In this document: positions 1 through 9,334 of the stretch, one piece after another | Layout of the letters: each line of letters begins with the position of its first letter | Numbering within the stretch: position 1 is the first letter of the stretch | Source: Clostridium prolinivorans | GTDB lineage: Bacteria; Bacillota; Clostridia; Clostridiales; Clostridiaceae | Assembly: GCF_004011155.1 (NCBI RefSeq) | Contig: NZ_RJWG01000001.1 | Span: forward strand, 373,189-437,188 | Reading direction: 5' to 3' | Length of the DNA: 64,000 bases | The notes under the pieces: model-generated | The model's database searches: none | What the model saw: only the letters and a program-made list of their open reading frames with translations | What the model was told of the DNA's origin: nothing | Made by a program: the position numbers and the translations under genes

Positions 1-821
1 ACCATATTTAATAAGTCTAAATCATTAACTTTAGATGCTATAGTATTTGCTTCTCTATTCATTTCCTGAACTATGAAATCTAATTTTCTTCCTATAGGTT
101 CATCTAAATCTAATGTTTCTTTTATTTGTAATATATGACTATTTAATCTTACTATTTCTTCATCTATATTTGATTTATCTGCATAAATTGCAACTTCTAA
201 TGCAATTCTATTATCATCTATAATCGTATTATTAGTTAAATCTTTTATTCTTTTTTCTAATTTTTCTTTATATTCTTTAACTACATATGGCGATCTTTCA
301 GAGATTTTATCTACTAACTCTTTTATATAGTCACATCTTTTTTGTATATCCTGTTTTAACTTACTTCCTTCTTTCTCCCTCATGCTTAAAAGAAGATTAA
401 CAGCATCATTTAAAGGCACATACAATATATTCCAAACTTCATCTAAATTTTCTTCCTCTTGATCTAATGTAATAACATCAGGAAACCTTGATATAAGTGA
501 TACTGAAATATCATCTTTTATTTCATATCTTTCTTTAATTTCTTTAAGACATTTTATATAACTATCTCCTAAAACATAATTAAAATTTGCCTTAGTATTA
601 CTATATGTAAGTGATTTTTCTGTAATAAAAATATCAACTTTTCCTCTGTTTATTTTTTGGGAAACTACTTTTCTAATTCTTTCTTCAAGAGGCAAAAGAT
701 TTCTAGGCATTTTTATATTAATCTCTAAATATCTATGATTAACAGATTTAATTTCTACACTAAAATTTTTAGAATTTTCTTCAATACTCCCCCTACCAAA
801 TCCGGTCATACTTTTCAACAT
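1..821 (-). CDS. YicC/YloC family endoribonuclease-like protein (3' end beyond window)
   Basis: The reading frame runs off the left edge, so only the N-terminal ~273 residues are visible. The start reads MLKSMTGFGRG, the hallmark opening of the YicC/YloC family (stress-associated endoribonuclease). Further in come the 'VEIKSVNHRYLEI' stretch and a lysine/glutamate-rich helical middle, also family-like. The ATG at 821 follows an AAGGATG Shine-Dalgarno at suitable spacing. An in-frame ATG at 833 would add four residues but sits against the Shine-Dalgarno. In Firmicutes the gene usually heads a cluster with remA, gmk and rpoZ; those would lie to the left and are not seen. Family assignment is strong; the exact biochemical role in clostridia is inferred. 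Confidence 0.85.
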   Translation of the reverse strand, partial: MLKSMTGFGRGSIEENSKNFSVEIKSVNHRYLEINIKMPRNLLPLEERIRKVVSQKINRGKVDIFITEKSLTYSNTKANFNYVLGDSYIKCLKEIKERYEIKDDISVSLISRFPDVITLDQEEENLDEVWNILYVPLNDAVNLLLSMREKEGSKLKQDIQKRCDYIKELVDKISERSPYVVKEYKEKLEKRIKDLTNNTIIDDNRIALEVAIYADKSNIDEEIVRLNSHILQIKETLDLDEPIGRKLDFIVQEMNREANTIASKVNDLDLLNM

Positions 822-932
822 TGTTAAGTTCATCCTTCCATACCAGTATTCAGTTCTTACCTAATTATACATAACTCTTCCCTTATATTGCAAGATAAAT
901 TTAAGTCATAATTGTATATTACATTTTATAAA

Positions 933-993
933 ATTTACTTATAGATATTTAAATATAGCTTAAAAAACCTTTGTTAAACATCTATAAGTAAAT
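933..993. repeat. Inverted repeat, 14-bp perfect arms
   Basis: ATTTACTTATAGAT at 933-946 is exactly inverted at 980-993, with a 33-nt spacer. It lies between the aminotransferase stop and the yicC start, both on the minus strand. Neither side has a run of T, so it is not a clean intrinsic terminator; it could be an operator or an RNA hairpin. Confidence 0.5.
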
Positions 994-1037
994 ATCTTAA
1001 TATAAAATAACTTATATAATAATAGTTTTATAATTTT

Positions 1038-2186
1038 TTAAAATATTTCTAACTTATTAAGCGTATTAACTATTTTTCCTGTATCCTGCGTTAAAGATAT
1101 CCTGAAATATTCTTTACTAAATTCACTAAATGTAATTCCTGGAGTTACTATTATTCCGTATTTAATTAAAAGCTCTTCACAAAATTGTTCTGTAGTAAAT
1201 TTATTAGGAGTTTTACACCAAATATAAAAAGTCCCTTCACCATCAAAAAAATGAATATTATGATTTTCTAAAATTTCTTTAACAGCAGTTCTCCTTTCGT
1301 CATATATTTTTCTTATTTTATTTACATAAGTTCTATTTAATTTTAATGCTTCTATAGCAGCGTATTGTATTGGTATAAATTGTCCAGAATCTACATTACT
1401 TTTTATTTTTAATAAAGATCTAATAATATTACTATTTCCTACAGCATATCCAATTCTAAAACCTGTCATATTATATATTTTAGAAAATGTACCAAATTCT
1501 ATACATTGTTTTTTTTCATCAAATTGTAAAATGCTTAGTGTTTTTTCTCCTTCTTTTATTATTTCATTATAAGCTCCATCATTACATAATACAATATTAT
1601 TTTTTGCACAATACTTTATTACATCTTTATAAAAATCACTATTAGCTATGGCCCCTGTCGGATTATTAGGATAATTTAATATTAACATTTTACTTTTATT
1701 TGAAATTTCTTTTGGTATTTTGTTAAACTGTGGTAAATATGAATTTTTTTCAAAAAGAGGTAAATCATAAGTATTAACACCCCAAAGGTGACAACAAGTT
1801 TTATATACAGGATATGAAGGTATAGGAGTTATTACATAATCACCTATATCACATATAGCTGGTATAATATTATTTATACCTTCTTTAGAACCAATAAGAA
1901 TTAAAACTTCATTTAATTGAAGTTCTACTGAAAATACTTCTTTATAATATTTAATTATAGCCTTTTTTAATTCTTCGATACCTTCATAAGGGGGATATTT
2001 ATTAAAATTTTTTAATTTTAAACTCTCTATAAGGGCCTGTATAATTTCATTTTCTACAGGTAAATCTGGATCCCCTATACTTAAATCTATAATTTTTTTA
2101 CCTGATTTTAATGCCTCTTTTTTTATCATTTCTAACTTTTGAAAATGATATTCAGATATATTATTTAGCCTATTATTAAAAATCAT
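1038..2186 (-). CDS. Class I/II pyridoxal-phosphate aminotransferase
   Basis: A 382-residue fold-type I PLP enzyme. Visible motifs are LSIGDPD at 36-41 (substrate and domain closure), NYPNNPTG at 171-178, the cofactor-contacting D203/Y206 region, and TFSKIYNMTGFRIG with the Schiff-base lysine at about 236. The N-terminal arm and the 'SK-Y-MTGFR' block resemble LL-diaminopimelate or aspartate-type aminotransferases, but the substrate cannot be fixed from sequence alone. The ATG at 2186 has a GGAGG ribosome site. The gene stands alone, followed downstream by the inverted repeat at 933-993. No lysine or methionine biosynthesis neighbours help narrow the substrate. Enzyme class is certain; specificity is unknown. 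Confidence 0.9.
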   Translation of the reverse strand: MIFNNRLNNISEYHFQKLEMIKKEALKSGKKIIDLSIGDPDLPVENEIIQALIESLKLKNFNKYPPYEGIEELKKAIIKYYKEVFSVELQLNEVLILIGSKEGINNIIPAICDIGDYVITPIPSYPVYKTCCHLWGVNTYDLPLFEKNSYLPQFNKIPKEISNKSKMLILNYPNNPTGAIANSDFYKDVIKYCAKNNIVLCNDGAYNEIIKEGEKTLSILQFDEKKQCIEFGTFSKIYNMTGFRIGYAVGNSNIIRSLLKIKSNVDSGQFIPIQYAAIEALKLNRTYVNKIRKIYDERRTAVKEILENHNIHFFDGEGTFYIWCKTPNKFTTEQFCEELLIKYGIIVTPGITFSEFSKEYFRISLTQDTGKIVNTLNKLEIF

Positions 2187-2301
2187 TAATTTTCCTCCAA
2201 CTTATTAATTTTTTATTATTTTATTCAAAAAATTAATAAGTGTTACAAATTATTTTTACATAATAAAAGCTATATTGAAATAATAAATTATATACTTATT
2301 T

Positions 2302-2865
2302 TTATTTAATATGTTTTAAAGGCTCATCACTAATATTATTTAAATTATTTAAATATCTGCTTAATGCAAAAAAATAATCAGAAAGCCTATTTATATATTT
2401 ATAACTTACAGGGTAGTTCCTATTTTGAAATAATCTGGCAAATATTATTTCACTTTTTCTTATTTCTGATCTTATTATATGAGAAAAAGTAGATTCTTTA
2501 CTTCCAGAATAATAAATAAAAGTATCCATTGGTTTTGTATTATATATTAAAAAATCTATATTTTTTTCTAAAAAATTTATATCATCTTCTAATATATGCT
2601 CTTTAGTAAATTCCATTGAAATTTCAATTCCTACTAAATATAACTGATATTGTATTTTTTTTAATATATTATCTAAATCGTATGAATTTGATTTGTCTGT
2701 TGTTGTTTCTATATCATTTACTAAACTTCGTAAAAAACCTATTTCAGAATTTACTTTATCTATCTGACCTTGTAATTCTATTTCAATATCTCCTTTAAAA
2801 CATTTTTTACCTAAAAAATTTGTGGTATAACCATAATCACCACTTTTAGTATAAATTTTATCCAT
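2302..2865 (-). CDS. PduO-type ATP:cob(I)alamin adenosyltransferase
   Basis: A 187-residue protein that would transfer adenosyl from ATP to cob(I)alamin to make coenzyme B12. The start MDKIYTKSGDYGYT matches the PduO nucleotide loop (TKTGDxGxT). The C-terminal RSEIRKSE block corresponds to the family's arginine-rich 'RxxCRRAE' motif. The intervening 'FIYYSGS' is a weak version of the usual FILPGG. The start is set at the ATG at 2865, behind GAAAGGAAG; an upstream in-frame extension of 20 residues lacks a ribosome site. The sequence is more diverged than most PduO proteins, so reduced or altered activity is possible. No cobalamin genes or riboswitch are adjacent. Confidence 0.75.
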   Translation of the reverse strand: MDKIYTKSGDYGYTTNFLGKKCFKGDIEIELQGQIDKVNSEIGFLRSLVNDIETTTDKSNSYDLDNILKKIQYQLYLVGIEISMEFTKEHILEDDINFLEKNIDFLIYNTKPMDTFIYYSGSKESTFSHIIRSEIRKSEIIFARLFQNRNYPVSYKYINRLSDYFFALSRYLNNLNNISDEPLKHIK

Positions 2866-2950
2866 ATATTTCTTCCTTTCGTATATGTAATATTTTTTAT
2901 ATGTATATGTTAATTTAAGTTGCACAATCTATGACTATGGAGGTGATTAT

Positions 2951-3115
2951 ATGTATAATAAACCTTTAGAAAATATACAAGATGAGAAGTCACAATTTAA
3001 AAATGAATATTCGTTTTTAAATTATAAAAATTCTTACGGATATAATGATAATCTTACATCTAAACTTGGTGGCAATTATATAAAAATAATTGAATTTTAC
3101 GATGGAAAATTATAA
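2951..3115 (+). CDS. Small hypothetical protein, 54 residues
   Basis: I do not recognise this protein. The ATG at 2951 follows a strong GGAGGTGAT ribosome site with ideal spacing, and the frame stays open to TAA at 3113-3115. The product is soluble-looking and rich in Asn, Lys and Tyr (it starts MYNKPLENIQ and ends IIEFYDGKL). It has no Cys, signal peptide or membrane segment. It lies divergent to the cobalamin adenosyltransferase gene, with 85 bp between starts, and converges on tRNA-Pro and spoIVA. It is one of only three plus-strand genes seen. The good ribosome site and isolated position suggest a real, perhaps sporulation-related, small protein, but function is unknown. Confidence 0.6.
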   Translation: MYNKPLENIQDEKSQFKNEYSFLNYKNSYGYNDNLTSKLGGNYIKIIEFYDGKL

Positions 3116-3137
3116 TGTGTCTCTAAAAAGTAAATGA

Positions 3138-3166
3138 AGACTGTAATCATTTAAAGATTACAGTCT
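3138..3166 (-). terminator. Hairpin between the small ORF and tRNA-Pro
   Basis: AGACTGTAATC at 3138-3148 pairs with GATTACAGTCT at 3156-3166 (11 bp, 7-nt loop). It lies just 3' of tRNA-Pro on the minus strand and just 3' of the plus-strand ORF. The minus-side flank is more T-rich, so it most likely ends the tRNA transcript and may serve both directions. Confidence 0.65.
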
Positions 3167-3172
3167 CTCTCA

Positions 3173-3248
3173 TGGTCTGGGTAACAGGATTTGAACCTGC
3201 GACCTCTAGAACCCCATTCTAGCGCGCTACCATCTGCGCCATACCCAG
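3173..3248 (-). tRNA. tRNA-Pro (anticodon GGG)
   Basis: The minus strand folds into a full cloverleaf. The acceptor CTGGGTA pairs with TACCCAG, the D arm is GCGC..GCGC, the anticodon stem CTAGA/TCTAG encloses ATGGGGT with anticodon GGG, and the T arm is GCAGG-TTCAAAT-CCTGT. Discriminator A and the CCA tail are encoded. It would read CCC and CCU codons. It stands alone between spoIVA and the small plus-strand ORF. Confidence 0.96.
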
Positions 3249-3285
3249 ATAACAAATTTAATTATAACATAAGATATAAAAAAAT

Positions 3286-3321
3286 CAATAAAAATAGGCT
3301 TATACAAGCCTATTTTTATTG
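3286..3321 (-). terminator. Intrinsic terminator after spoIVA
   Basis: A perfect 15-bp stem (3286-3300 with 3307-3321, core AATAGGCT/AGCCTATT) around a 6-nt loop. On the minus strand it is followed by a T-rich stretch. It sits 28 bp past the spoIVA stop and separates it from tRNA-Pro. Confidence 0.85.
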
Positions 3322-3348
3322 ATTTAGGTAAAATAAATTATTTAAAAA

Positions 3349-4827
3349 TTATAAAATTATACAAATTAATCCGCCCGTACCTTCGTTGATAATCTTTTGA
3401 AGAGTTTTTTGAAGTTTTATTTGAACATCTTCAGGCATCTTATAAAGTTTATTTTGAAGTTCTTCTTTAACCAATATTTCTAAAGGTTTTCCAAACATAT
3501 TACTTTGCCAAATTTTTGATTTATCATTTTCAAATTGATCTAATAATGATTTCATAAGTTCTTCACTTTGTTTTTCAGTGCCCATTATTGGAGATATTTC
3601 ACTTTCAATATCAGCTTTTATAAAATGGAGTGAAGGAGCACTTGCTTTAAGTTTAACTACACATCTATTACCTTGTTTTACAACTTCAGGTTCTTCTAAT
3701 TTCATTTCAGATAATTGTGGAGAAACTAATCCATATCCTGTTTCTCTAACATCTTTTAAAGCTTGTGCTACTTTATCATATTCAACCTTTGCTTCATTTA
3801 AAGTTTTAATTATAGATAATAACTCATTTTCTCCTTTAATATCGCTACCACATACTTCACTAAGTACTTTATAAAATAAATTCTTTTTAGGATTAAGTAT
3901 GACTCGAGCAGTACCATTTCCCATATTTATTTCGCTTAAATCTGCTAAATCTAAAAACTCAACTTCTTTAAAATCTTCTATAGAGCGTTTAACATCTCTA
4001 ACCTTAAAAATTTTTTTACACATATCTTTAACAAGATTTAAAAAGTCGATCTTTAACCAATGCTTTGGTTCTAACTTTTCAATCCATTCTGGAATGTCTA
4101 TGTTAATTTCAGAAACTGGGAATTCTTTAAGTACAATTTGAAAAACAGTAGCTATGTCATTTTCATTCATATTTAATACATCTAAAGTTTGTACAGGTAC
4201 ATCGTATTTTTCTTCAAGTTCTTTCCTTAATTCTTCAGTTTTAGGATCATTAACATTTGCTGAATTTAAAATTATTATAAAAGGCTTATTTATAGCTTTT
4301 AATTCTTTTACTACTCTTTCTTCTGCTTCTAAATAATCTTCTCTTGGAATATCAGTTATTGATCCATCAGTAGTTACTACTAACCCTATAGTAGAGTGCT
4401 CATTTATAACTTTTTTAGTTCCAATTTCTGCAGCTTCTTCAAAAGGTATTTCATGATCATACCATGGAGTTGTAACCATTTTAGGACCATTTACCTCTGA
4501 GTATCCTAATGCACCTTTTACTATATAACCAACGCAATCAACCATTCTAACTTTAAATTTTACCCCATCACCAATATGAATTTCAACAGCTTCATTTGGT
4601 ACAAATTTAGGCTCTGTAGTATGAATAGATTTTCCAGATGCACTTTGTGGTAATTCATCTTTAGCCCTTTGTTTTTTATAGGAGTTTTCAATATTAGGAA
4701 TAACCATTAGATCCATAAATCTTTTAATAAAAGACGATTTTCCTGTTCTTACTGGTCCAACTACTCCTACATATATATCTCCTTGTGTTCTTTCTGCTAT
4801 ATCCTTATATATATCGAACTTTTCCAA
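3349..4827 (-). CDS. spoIVA: Stage IV sporulation protein A, coat morphogenetic ATPase
   Basis: SpoIVA (492 residues, normal family length) polymerises around the forespore, driven by ATP hydrolysis, to form the basement layer of the spore coat. The N-terminal start MEKFDIYKDIAERTQGDIY, the Walker A GPVRTGKS at 24-31 and the conserved C-terminus GGLICIIL are diagnostic. In B. subtilis the C-terminus engages SpoVM and the forespore membrane. The start codon is TTG at 4827, seven bases after GGAGG; the nearby ATG is out of frame. It is expected to be transcribed by sigma-E in the mother cell, but I could not assign a clear promoter in the 85 bp upstream. It follows gpsA and ends in a strong terminator. 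Confidence 0.97.
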   Translation of the reverse strand: MEKFDIYKDIAERTQGDIYVGVVGPVRTGKSSFIKRFMDLMVIPNIENSYKKQRAKDELPQSASGKSIHTTEPKFVPNEAVEIHIGDGVKFKVRMVDCVGYIVKGALGYSEVNGPKMVTTPWYDHEIPFEEAAEIGTKKVINEHSTIGLVVTTDGSITDIPREDYLEAEERVVKELKAINKPFIIILNSANVNDPKTEELRKELEEKYDVPVQTLDVLNMNENDIATVFQIVLKEFPVSEINIDIPEWIEKLEPKHWLKIDFLNLVKDMCKKIFKVRDVKRSIEDFKEVEFLDLADLSEINMGNGTARVILNPKKNLFYKVLSEVCGSDIKGENELLSIIKTLNEAKVEYDKVAQALKDVRETGYGLVSPQLSEMKLEEPEVVKQGNRCVVKLKASAPSLHFIKADIESEISPIMGTEKQSEELMKSLLDQFENDKSKIWQSNMFGKPLEILVKEELQNKLYKMPEDVQIKLQKTLQKIINEGTGGLICIIL

Positions 4828-4912
4828 CGCATTCCCTCCAATAAATACTTATTAACAATATATATATATTTGAGGGAAATAAAATTTATTACTTATTTTT
4901 TATAGATTAATT

Positions 4913-5917
4913 TTACATCATATAAATTTCATCTTTTTTATCTCTAGACATTAATTTATAAACTCCATATTCAGGATCTAATCCTTCAAATATAACTTTA
5001 TAAAGCACATCAGTAATAGGCATTGAAATATTTAATTTTTCTTTTAGTTTATAAAATATACTGCAAGATTTTATTCCTTCAACGACCATTCCTATTTTTT
5101 CAATAGCTTCATTTGGAGTAAAACCTTGCCCTATCAATATACCAGCTTTTCTATTTCTACTATGCATACTAGTACATGTAACTATAAGATCTCCCATTCC
5201 TGTAAGCCCGAAAAATGTTTCTTTTTTCCCACCTAATTTTGTTCCAATTCTCGTAATTTCAGTCATTCCTCTTGTCATAAGAGCAGCTTTTGCATTATCT
5301 CCATAACCTATCCCATCTGATATACCAGCAGCCAGTGCTATTATATTTTTAACAGCTCCTCCTATTTCAATACCAATTATATCATTATTAGTATATACTC
5401 TAAATTTATCCGTCATAAATAAATTTTGAACTTTCATTGCAGCTTCCATATATTTTGATGTTACTACCACAGCAGTAGGTATATCATTTGCTACTTCTTC
5501 AGCATGACTTGGCCCGGATAATATAACAATTGGGTTATTTGGGATTTCTTCTTCTATAACTTGTGATAGTCTTAAATATGTATTTTCTTCTATACCCTTA
5601 GCAATATTTATTATAATTTGATTTTCCTTTATAATATGTTTAATCTGTCTGCTCAAATCTCTTATAGCATGAGAAGGTACAGCCAAAACGATAAAATCAC
5701 TATCTTTGATAGTATCTTTAATGCTGTCAAAAGCTTTTACATTGTATGGAATATTTATACCAGGAAGATATTTTTTATTTTCTCTTTTTATATTAATATT
5801 TTCTATAATATTTTTATTTCTATCCCATATATTCACTTCTAAACCTTTTTTAGCTAGCATTATACTTAAGGCACTTCCAAAGCTTCCAGCACCTAAAAAA
5901 GAAACTTTATCGCTCAT
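4913..5917 (-). CDS. gpsA: NAD(P)H-dependent glycerol-3-phosphate dehydrogenase
   Basis: GpsA reduces dihydroxyacetone phosphate to sn-glycerol 3-phosphate, the backbone for phospholipid synthesis. The Rossmann motif FLGAGSFG lies at 7-14, and AVPSH follows further in. The catalytic-lysine block '[28 protein letters not shown]' is present, split here only by my reading of it as two adjacent motifs. At 334 residues it has the usual length. It starts one nucleotide after the der stop and is therefore cotranscribed with it, as in many Firmicutes. spoIVA follows 85 bp downstream. The protein is cytosolic and presumably a dimer. Confidence 0.97.
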   Translation of the reverse strand: MSDKVSFLGAGSFGSALSIMLAKKGLEVNIWDRNKNIIENINIKRENKKYLPGINIPYNVKAFDSIKDTIKDSDFIVLAVPSHAIRDLSRQIKHIIKENQIIINIAKGIEENTYLRLSQVIEEEIPNNPIVILSGPSHAEEVANDIPTAVVVTSKYMEAAMKVQNLFMTDKFRVYTNNDIIGIEIGGAVKNIIALAAGISDGIGYGDNAKAALMTRGMTEITRIGTKLGGKKETFFGLTGMGDLIVTCTSMHSRNRKAGILIGQGFTPNEAIEKIGMVVEGIKSCSIFYKLKEKLNISMPITDVLYKVIFEGLDPEYGVYKLMSRDKKDEIYMM

Positions 5918-5918
5918 T

Positions 5919-7235
5919 TTATTCTTTCCTTTCTCGAAAAATAAATTTTATAGCTGTTCCTTTAAAATCAAAACTTTCTCTTAATTGATTCAATAAATAT
6001 CTTTCATAAGAAAAATGTAGTGCATCAGGATCATTTACAAAAAATACAAAAGTTGGAGGTTTTGTTTCTACTTGAGTAACATAATAAATTTTTAATCTTT
6101 TAAAACCTACTATAGGTGGTTCTTTCATTAATACAGCTCTGTTTATTACATCATTTAATATTCCTGTAGCAATTCTCTTTGAAAAATTTTCAAAGCATTG
6201 TTTTGCAATTTCAAGAACTTTTTGTACTCTTTGACCTGTTTTTGCAGAAATAAATACATATGGAGCATAATCTATGAAAGATAATTTATATTTCAATTCT
6301 TTTGTATAATTATTTAAAGTTTTATTATCTTTTTCTATTAAGTCCCATTTATTAACTACAATCATTATAGCTTTCCCTTGCTCGTGAGCATATCCTATTA
6401 TTTTTTCATCTTGTTCTGATACCCCCTCTGTAGCATCAATCACAAGTATACATACATCAGCTCTTTCTATTGCAGCTAAAGTTCTAATAGCGCTATATCT
6501 TTCAATTTCTTCTTTTATTTTACTTTTTTTCCTAAGACCTGCTGTATCAATAAGAATAAATTTCCCATTTTCTGTTTCTAGAACACTATCAATGGCATCT
6601 CTTGTTGTACCTGGTACATCACTTACTATAACTCTTTCTTCTCCTAAAAGTTTATTTATAAGAGAAGATTTCCCAACATTAGGCCTTCCAACAATAGCAA
6701 TTTTAATATATTCATTGTTTTTTTCATCATCTAAATCTTTAGGAAAATAGGAAACTACCTTATCTAACATATCTCCAAGTCCTAATCCTTGTGATGCTGA
6801 AATTGTTATAGGCTCTCCTATTCCTAAATTATAAAATTCATATGCATTATCTTCTTCTTTTAAACTATCTATTTTATTTACAACAAGTACAATCGGTTTT
6901 TTACTTTTTCTAAGCATTTGTGCTACTTCATAATCAGCAGCCACAAGTCCTTCTTTGCCATCAACTATAAAAATTATAACATTTGCTGTATCTATAGCAA
7001 TTTGTGCCTGTCTTCTCATCTGAGAAAGAATTATATCTTCATTTTCAGGTTCAATACCACCTGTATCAATAATAGTAAAATTATAATTAAGCCAATCAGC
7101 TTCAGCATATACTCTATCTCTTGTTACTCCTGGGGTATCTTCTACAATTGAAATTCTTTTACCTGCAATTTTATTAAAAAGAGTTGATTTTCCTACATTT
7201 GGTCTTCCAACAATAGCTACAATTGGTTTTCCCAT
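5919..7235 (-). CDS. der: Ribosome biogenesis GTPase Der (EngA)
   Basis: Der is an essential GTPase with two tandem G domains that acts in assembly of the 50S subunit. Two P-loops of sequence GRPNVGKS are visible, one at about residue 10 and one at the start of the second domain. Each is followed by DTPG/DTAG switch motifs and an NKxD motif. The C-terminal ~90 residues (from about '[15 protein letters not shown]') form the KH-like RNA-binding domain. Length of 438 residues is typical. It is packed between the DUF512 radical SAM gene (3-nt gap) and gpsA (1-nt gap), the standard Firmicute arrangement. Confidence 0.97.
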   Translation of the reverse strand: MGKPIVAIVGRPNVGKSTLFNKIAGKRISIVEDTPGVTRDRVYAEADWLNYNFTIIDTGGIEPENEDIILSQMRRQAQIAIDTANVIIFIVDGKEGLVAADYEVAQMLRKSKKPIVLVVNKIDSLKEEDNAYEFYNLGIGEPITISASQGLGLGDMLDKVVSYFPKDLDDEKNNEYIKIAIVGRPNVGKSSLINKLLGEERVIVSDVPGTTRDAIDSVLETENGKFILIDTAGLRKKSKIKEEIERYSAIRTLAAIERADVCILVIDATEGVSEQDEKIIGYAHEQGKAIMIVVNKWDLIEKDNKTLNNYTKELKYKLSFIDYAPYVFISAKTGQRVQKVLEIAKQCFENFSKRIATGILNDVINRAVLMKEPPIVGFKRLKIYYVTQVETKPPTFVFFVNDPDALHFSYERYLLNQLRESFDFKGTAIKFIFRERKE

Positions 7236-7238
7236 TTA

Positions 7239-8552
7239 TTATTCCTCCTTGCTAAAATTATTTAATATATCAATTAAATCCTCACCAGTATATTCTGCAA
7301 TGAGCATTTTTTTACCAAAAATTTTTTCTATATCTTCTACTTTTATATCATCCAAAAATATTTTTTCATCACTCTTAAGCATATTTTTAGATATAATTAT
7401 ATATTGCCCTAAATTACATTCTTTAAGCTTTTCTATAATATCCTGACCAGTTAAAAGCCCTGCTACAGTTATAGTTTCTCCAAAAAATTTATTTGTAATT
7501 TTTATCACATTTAATTTTATTTTATTATTTAGTTTCATTATTTGATCTGCTGCTTCTTTTATTGTATCAAAAGCTGAAACTCCTGTTACAATAGTAAAAT
7601 CTCCTTTAACATTTTTTTTAAGTTTTTTTAAACTTCTTTTTATATTACTTTTAAAAATTCGTATCATACCTATACCATCTTCAAGCTGTTCATATTCACC
7701 ATAAAATTCTTCATTAGGTACTTCCATGCCTGCCATCACATAAAATTCATCAGATAATCTTATAAAAGGATATCCTATCTTTTCTATATATTTCTTTTGA
7801 AGTTTAGACATATTTATAATTTCTTCTTTACTGCTTTCTTTATTATATAAAGTTATATCAAATAAACCTTTTCTAAATTTTGTAATTCCTACTGGTACTG
7901 CTGCTACATTTTTAATAGAAGGATATAACTTAAATAAATCTTCTATTGTATTTTTTAGTTCATTCCCATTATTTAATCCTGGACATAAAACAATTTGACA
8001 ATTAATTTCAATACCTCCTTTGGCTAGTTTTTCAAGTTTTTTGTATATATCTCCTGCAAATCTATTATTAAGCATTTTTACTCTCAATTCAGGATTTGTT
8101 GTATGAACAGAAACATTAATAGGACTAATTTTATATTTTATAATTCTATTTATATCTTCGTCATTCATATTAGTTAAAGTAATAAAATTTCCTTGAAGAA
8201 ATGATAATCTAGAATCATCATCTTTAAAATAAAGTGTTTTTCTCATACCTTTAGGCAGTTGATCTATAAAACAAAATATACAATTATTAGAACATCTTGT
8301 TGCTTCATCTAATATAGAATTTTCAAATTCTATACCTAATTTCTCATCATATTCTTTTTCAATTTCTAAATCCCATATATCTCCATTTTCTTTTTCTATT
8401 CTAACAACTATAAATTCATCAGTAATTAAAAATTTATAATCAATAACATCTTTTATTTCTATATCATTAATACTAATAAGTTTATCTCCGACTTCAATTC
8501 CTAGTTCTTCTGCTATACTCCCTTTTTCAACTTTTACTATTTTGTTTTTCAT
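7239..8552 (-). CDS. DUF512 family PDZ/radical SAM protein
   Basis: This 437-residue protein has an N-terminal PDZ-like domain (1-65, with GSIAEELGIEVGDKL). It is followed by a radical SAM-type cysteine cluster C87-x3-C91-x2-C94 in RCSNNCIFCFID, and a C-terminal DUF512 region. The family is conserved in clostridia and cyanobacteria, usually beside der, as here. The CX3CX2C motif predicts a [4Fe-4S] cluster and S-adenosylmethionine use, but no substrate is established to my knowledge. The upstream region has no obvious promoter, and a terminator for phoU lies before it. It probably forms the der-gpsA transcription unit. Family call is strong and function is unknown. Confidence 0.9.
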   Translation of the reverse strand: MKNKIVKVEKGSIAEELGIEVGDKLISINDIEIKDVIDYKFLITDEFIVVRIEKENGDIWDLEIEKEYDEKLGIEFENSILDEATRCSNNCIFCFIDQLPKGMRKTLYFKDDDSRLSFLQGNFITLTNMNDEDINRIIKYKISPINVSVHTTNPELRVKMLNNRFAGDIYKKLEKLAKGGIEINCQIVLCPGLNNGNELKNTIEDLFKLYPSIKNVAAVPVGITKFRKGLFDITLYNKESSKEEIINMSKLQKKYIEKIGYPFIRLSDEFYVMAGMEVPNEEFYGEYEQLEDGIGMIRIFKSNIKRSLKKLKKNVKGDFTIVTGVSAFDTIKEAADQIMKLNNKIKLNVIKITNKFFGETITVAGLLTGQDIIEKLKECNLGQYIIISKNMLKSDEKIFLDDIKVEDIEKIFGKKMLIAEYTGEDLIDILNNFSKEE

Positions 8553-8618
8553 ATTATCACCCCTAATTTGGTAATGTACTCATTTAGTTATAATACATTA
8601 ACTATAAATTTTAGTCAA

Positions 8619-8657
8619 TGAATAATAAAAACCCCTTTAAGGGGTTTTTATTATTCA
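8619..8657 (-). terminator. Intrinsic terminator of pst-phoU operon
   Basis: A near-perfect 17-bp stem with core AAAAACCCC/GGGGTTTTT spans 8619-8635 and 8641-8657 with a 5-nt loop. The phoU stop codon (8651-8653) lies inside the upstream arm. It ends the pstSCAB-phoU message before the DUF512 gene. Confidence 0.9.
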
Positions 8658-9313
8658 TTCAAATCTTTTTGCTCACCAGTAACTAAATAAATTGTCCATT
8701 CACATATATTAGTAGTATGATCTGCAAATCTTTCTAAAAACTTGCAAATAAATAAAAATTGAGTAGCTTGTTTAATTGTACTTGAATCACTCATCATTAA
8801 TACTAAAAGCTCACTAAAAATTTGTTTATAAATTCCATCTATTTCATCATCCATCTTGCATATTTCATAAGCTTTTTTTACATTTCCTTCAATATATGCA
8901 TTGACTGAAAGTCTTACCATTTCTTTTGCTTTTTCACCCATTCTAGGGATATCAATAAGTTGTTTTATATATTTTTCATCTTTTAATCTTTTTGCTATTT
9001 TAGCTATATCAACTGCATAATCAGCCATTCTTTCTAAATCTGTTACAATTTTTGAAGTAGTAAATATTATTCTTAAATCATGAGCTAACGGCTGTTGAGT
9101 AGCTATAAGTTTTATACATTTATCTTCTATTTCTTTTTGCATATTATCTACTAAATCATCATTTTCAATTATTTTATTTGCAAGTTTTTCATCTTGCTTT
9201 AACAATGATTCTATGCATAAACTTATTTGATCTTCAACCATATTTCCCATATTTTTTATATCATTATATAATTCTTGTAAATTATTATCAAAAGAGCTTC
9301 TTGCTGCTGCCAT
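8651..9313 (-). CDS. phoU: Phosphate signalling complex protein PhoU
   Basis: PhoU (220 residues from the chosen start) is a two-repeat three-helix-bundle protein. It couples the PstSCAB transporter to the PhoR kinase and damps phosphate signalling. The conserved 'E..ADYAVDIAKIAKRL' and 'FLERFADHTTNICEW' metal-binding repeats are visible in the two halves. The start is ATG at 9313 behind AGGTGA; an in-frame ATG three codons earlier lacks a ribosome site. It is the last gene of the pst operon, 21 bp after pstB, and its stop codon falls within the terminator hairpin. Confidence 0.96.
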   Translation of the reverse strand: MAAARSSFDNNLQELYNDIKNMGNMVEDQISLCIESLLKQDEKLANKIIENDDLVDNMQKEIEDKCIKLIATQQPLAHDLRIIFTTSKIVTDLERMADYAVDIAKIAKRLKDEKYIKQLIDIPRMGEKAKEMVRLSVNAYIEGNVKKAYEICKMDDEIDGIYKQIFSELLVLMMSDSSTIKQATQFLFICKFLERFADHTTNICEWTIYLVTGEQKDLNE

Positions 9314-9334
9314 AAAAATCACCTCTATTTTTTA

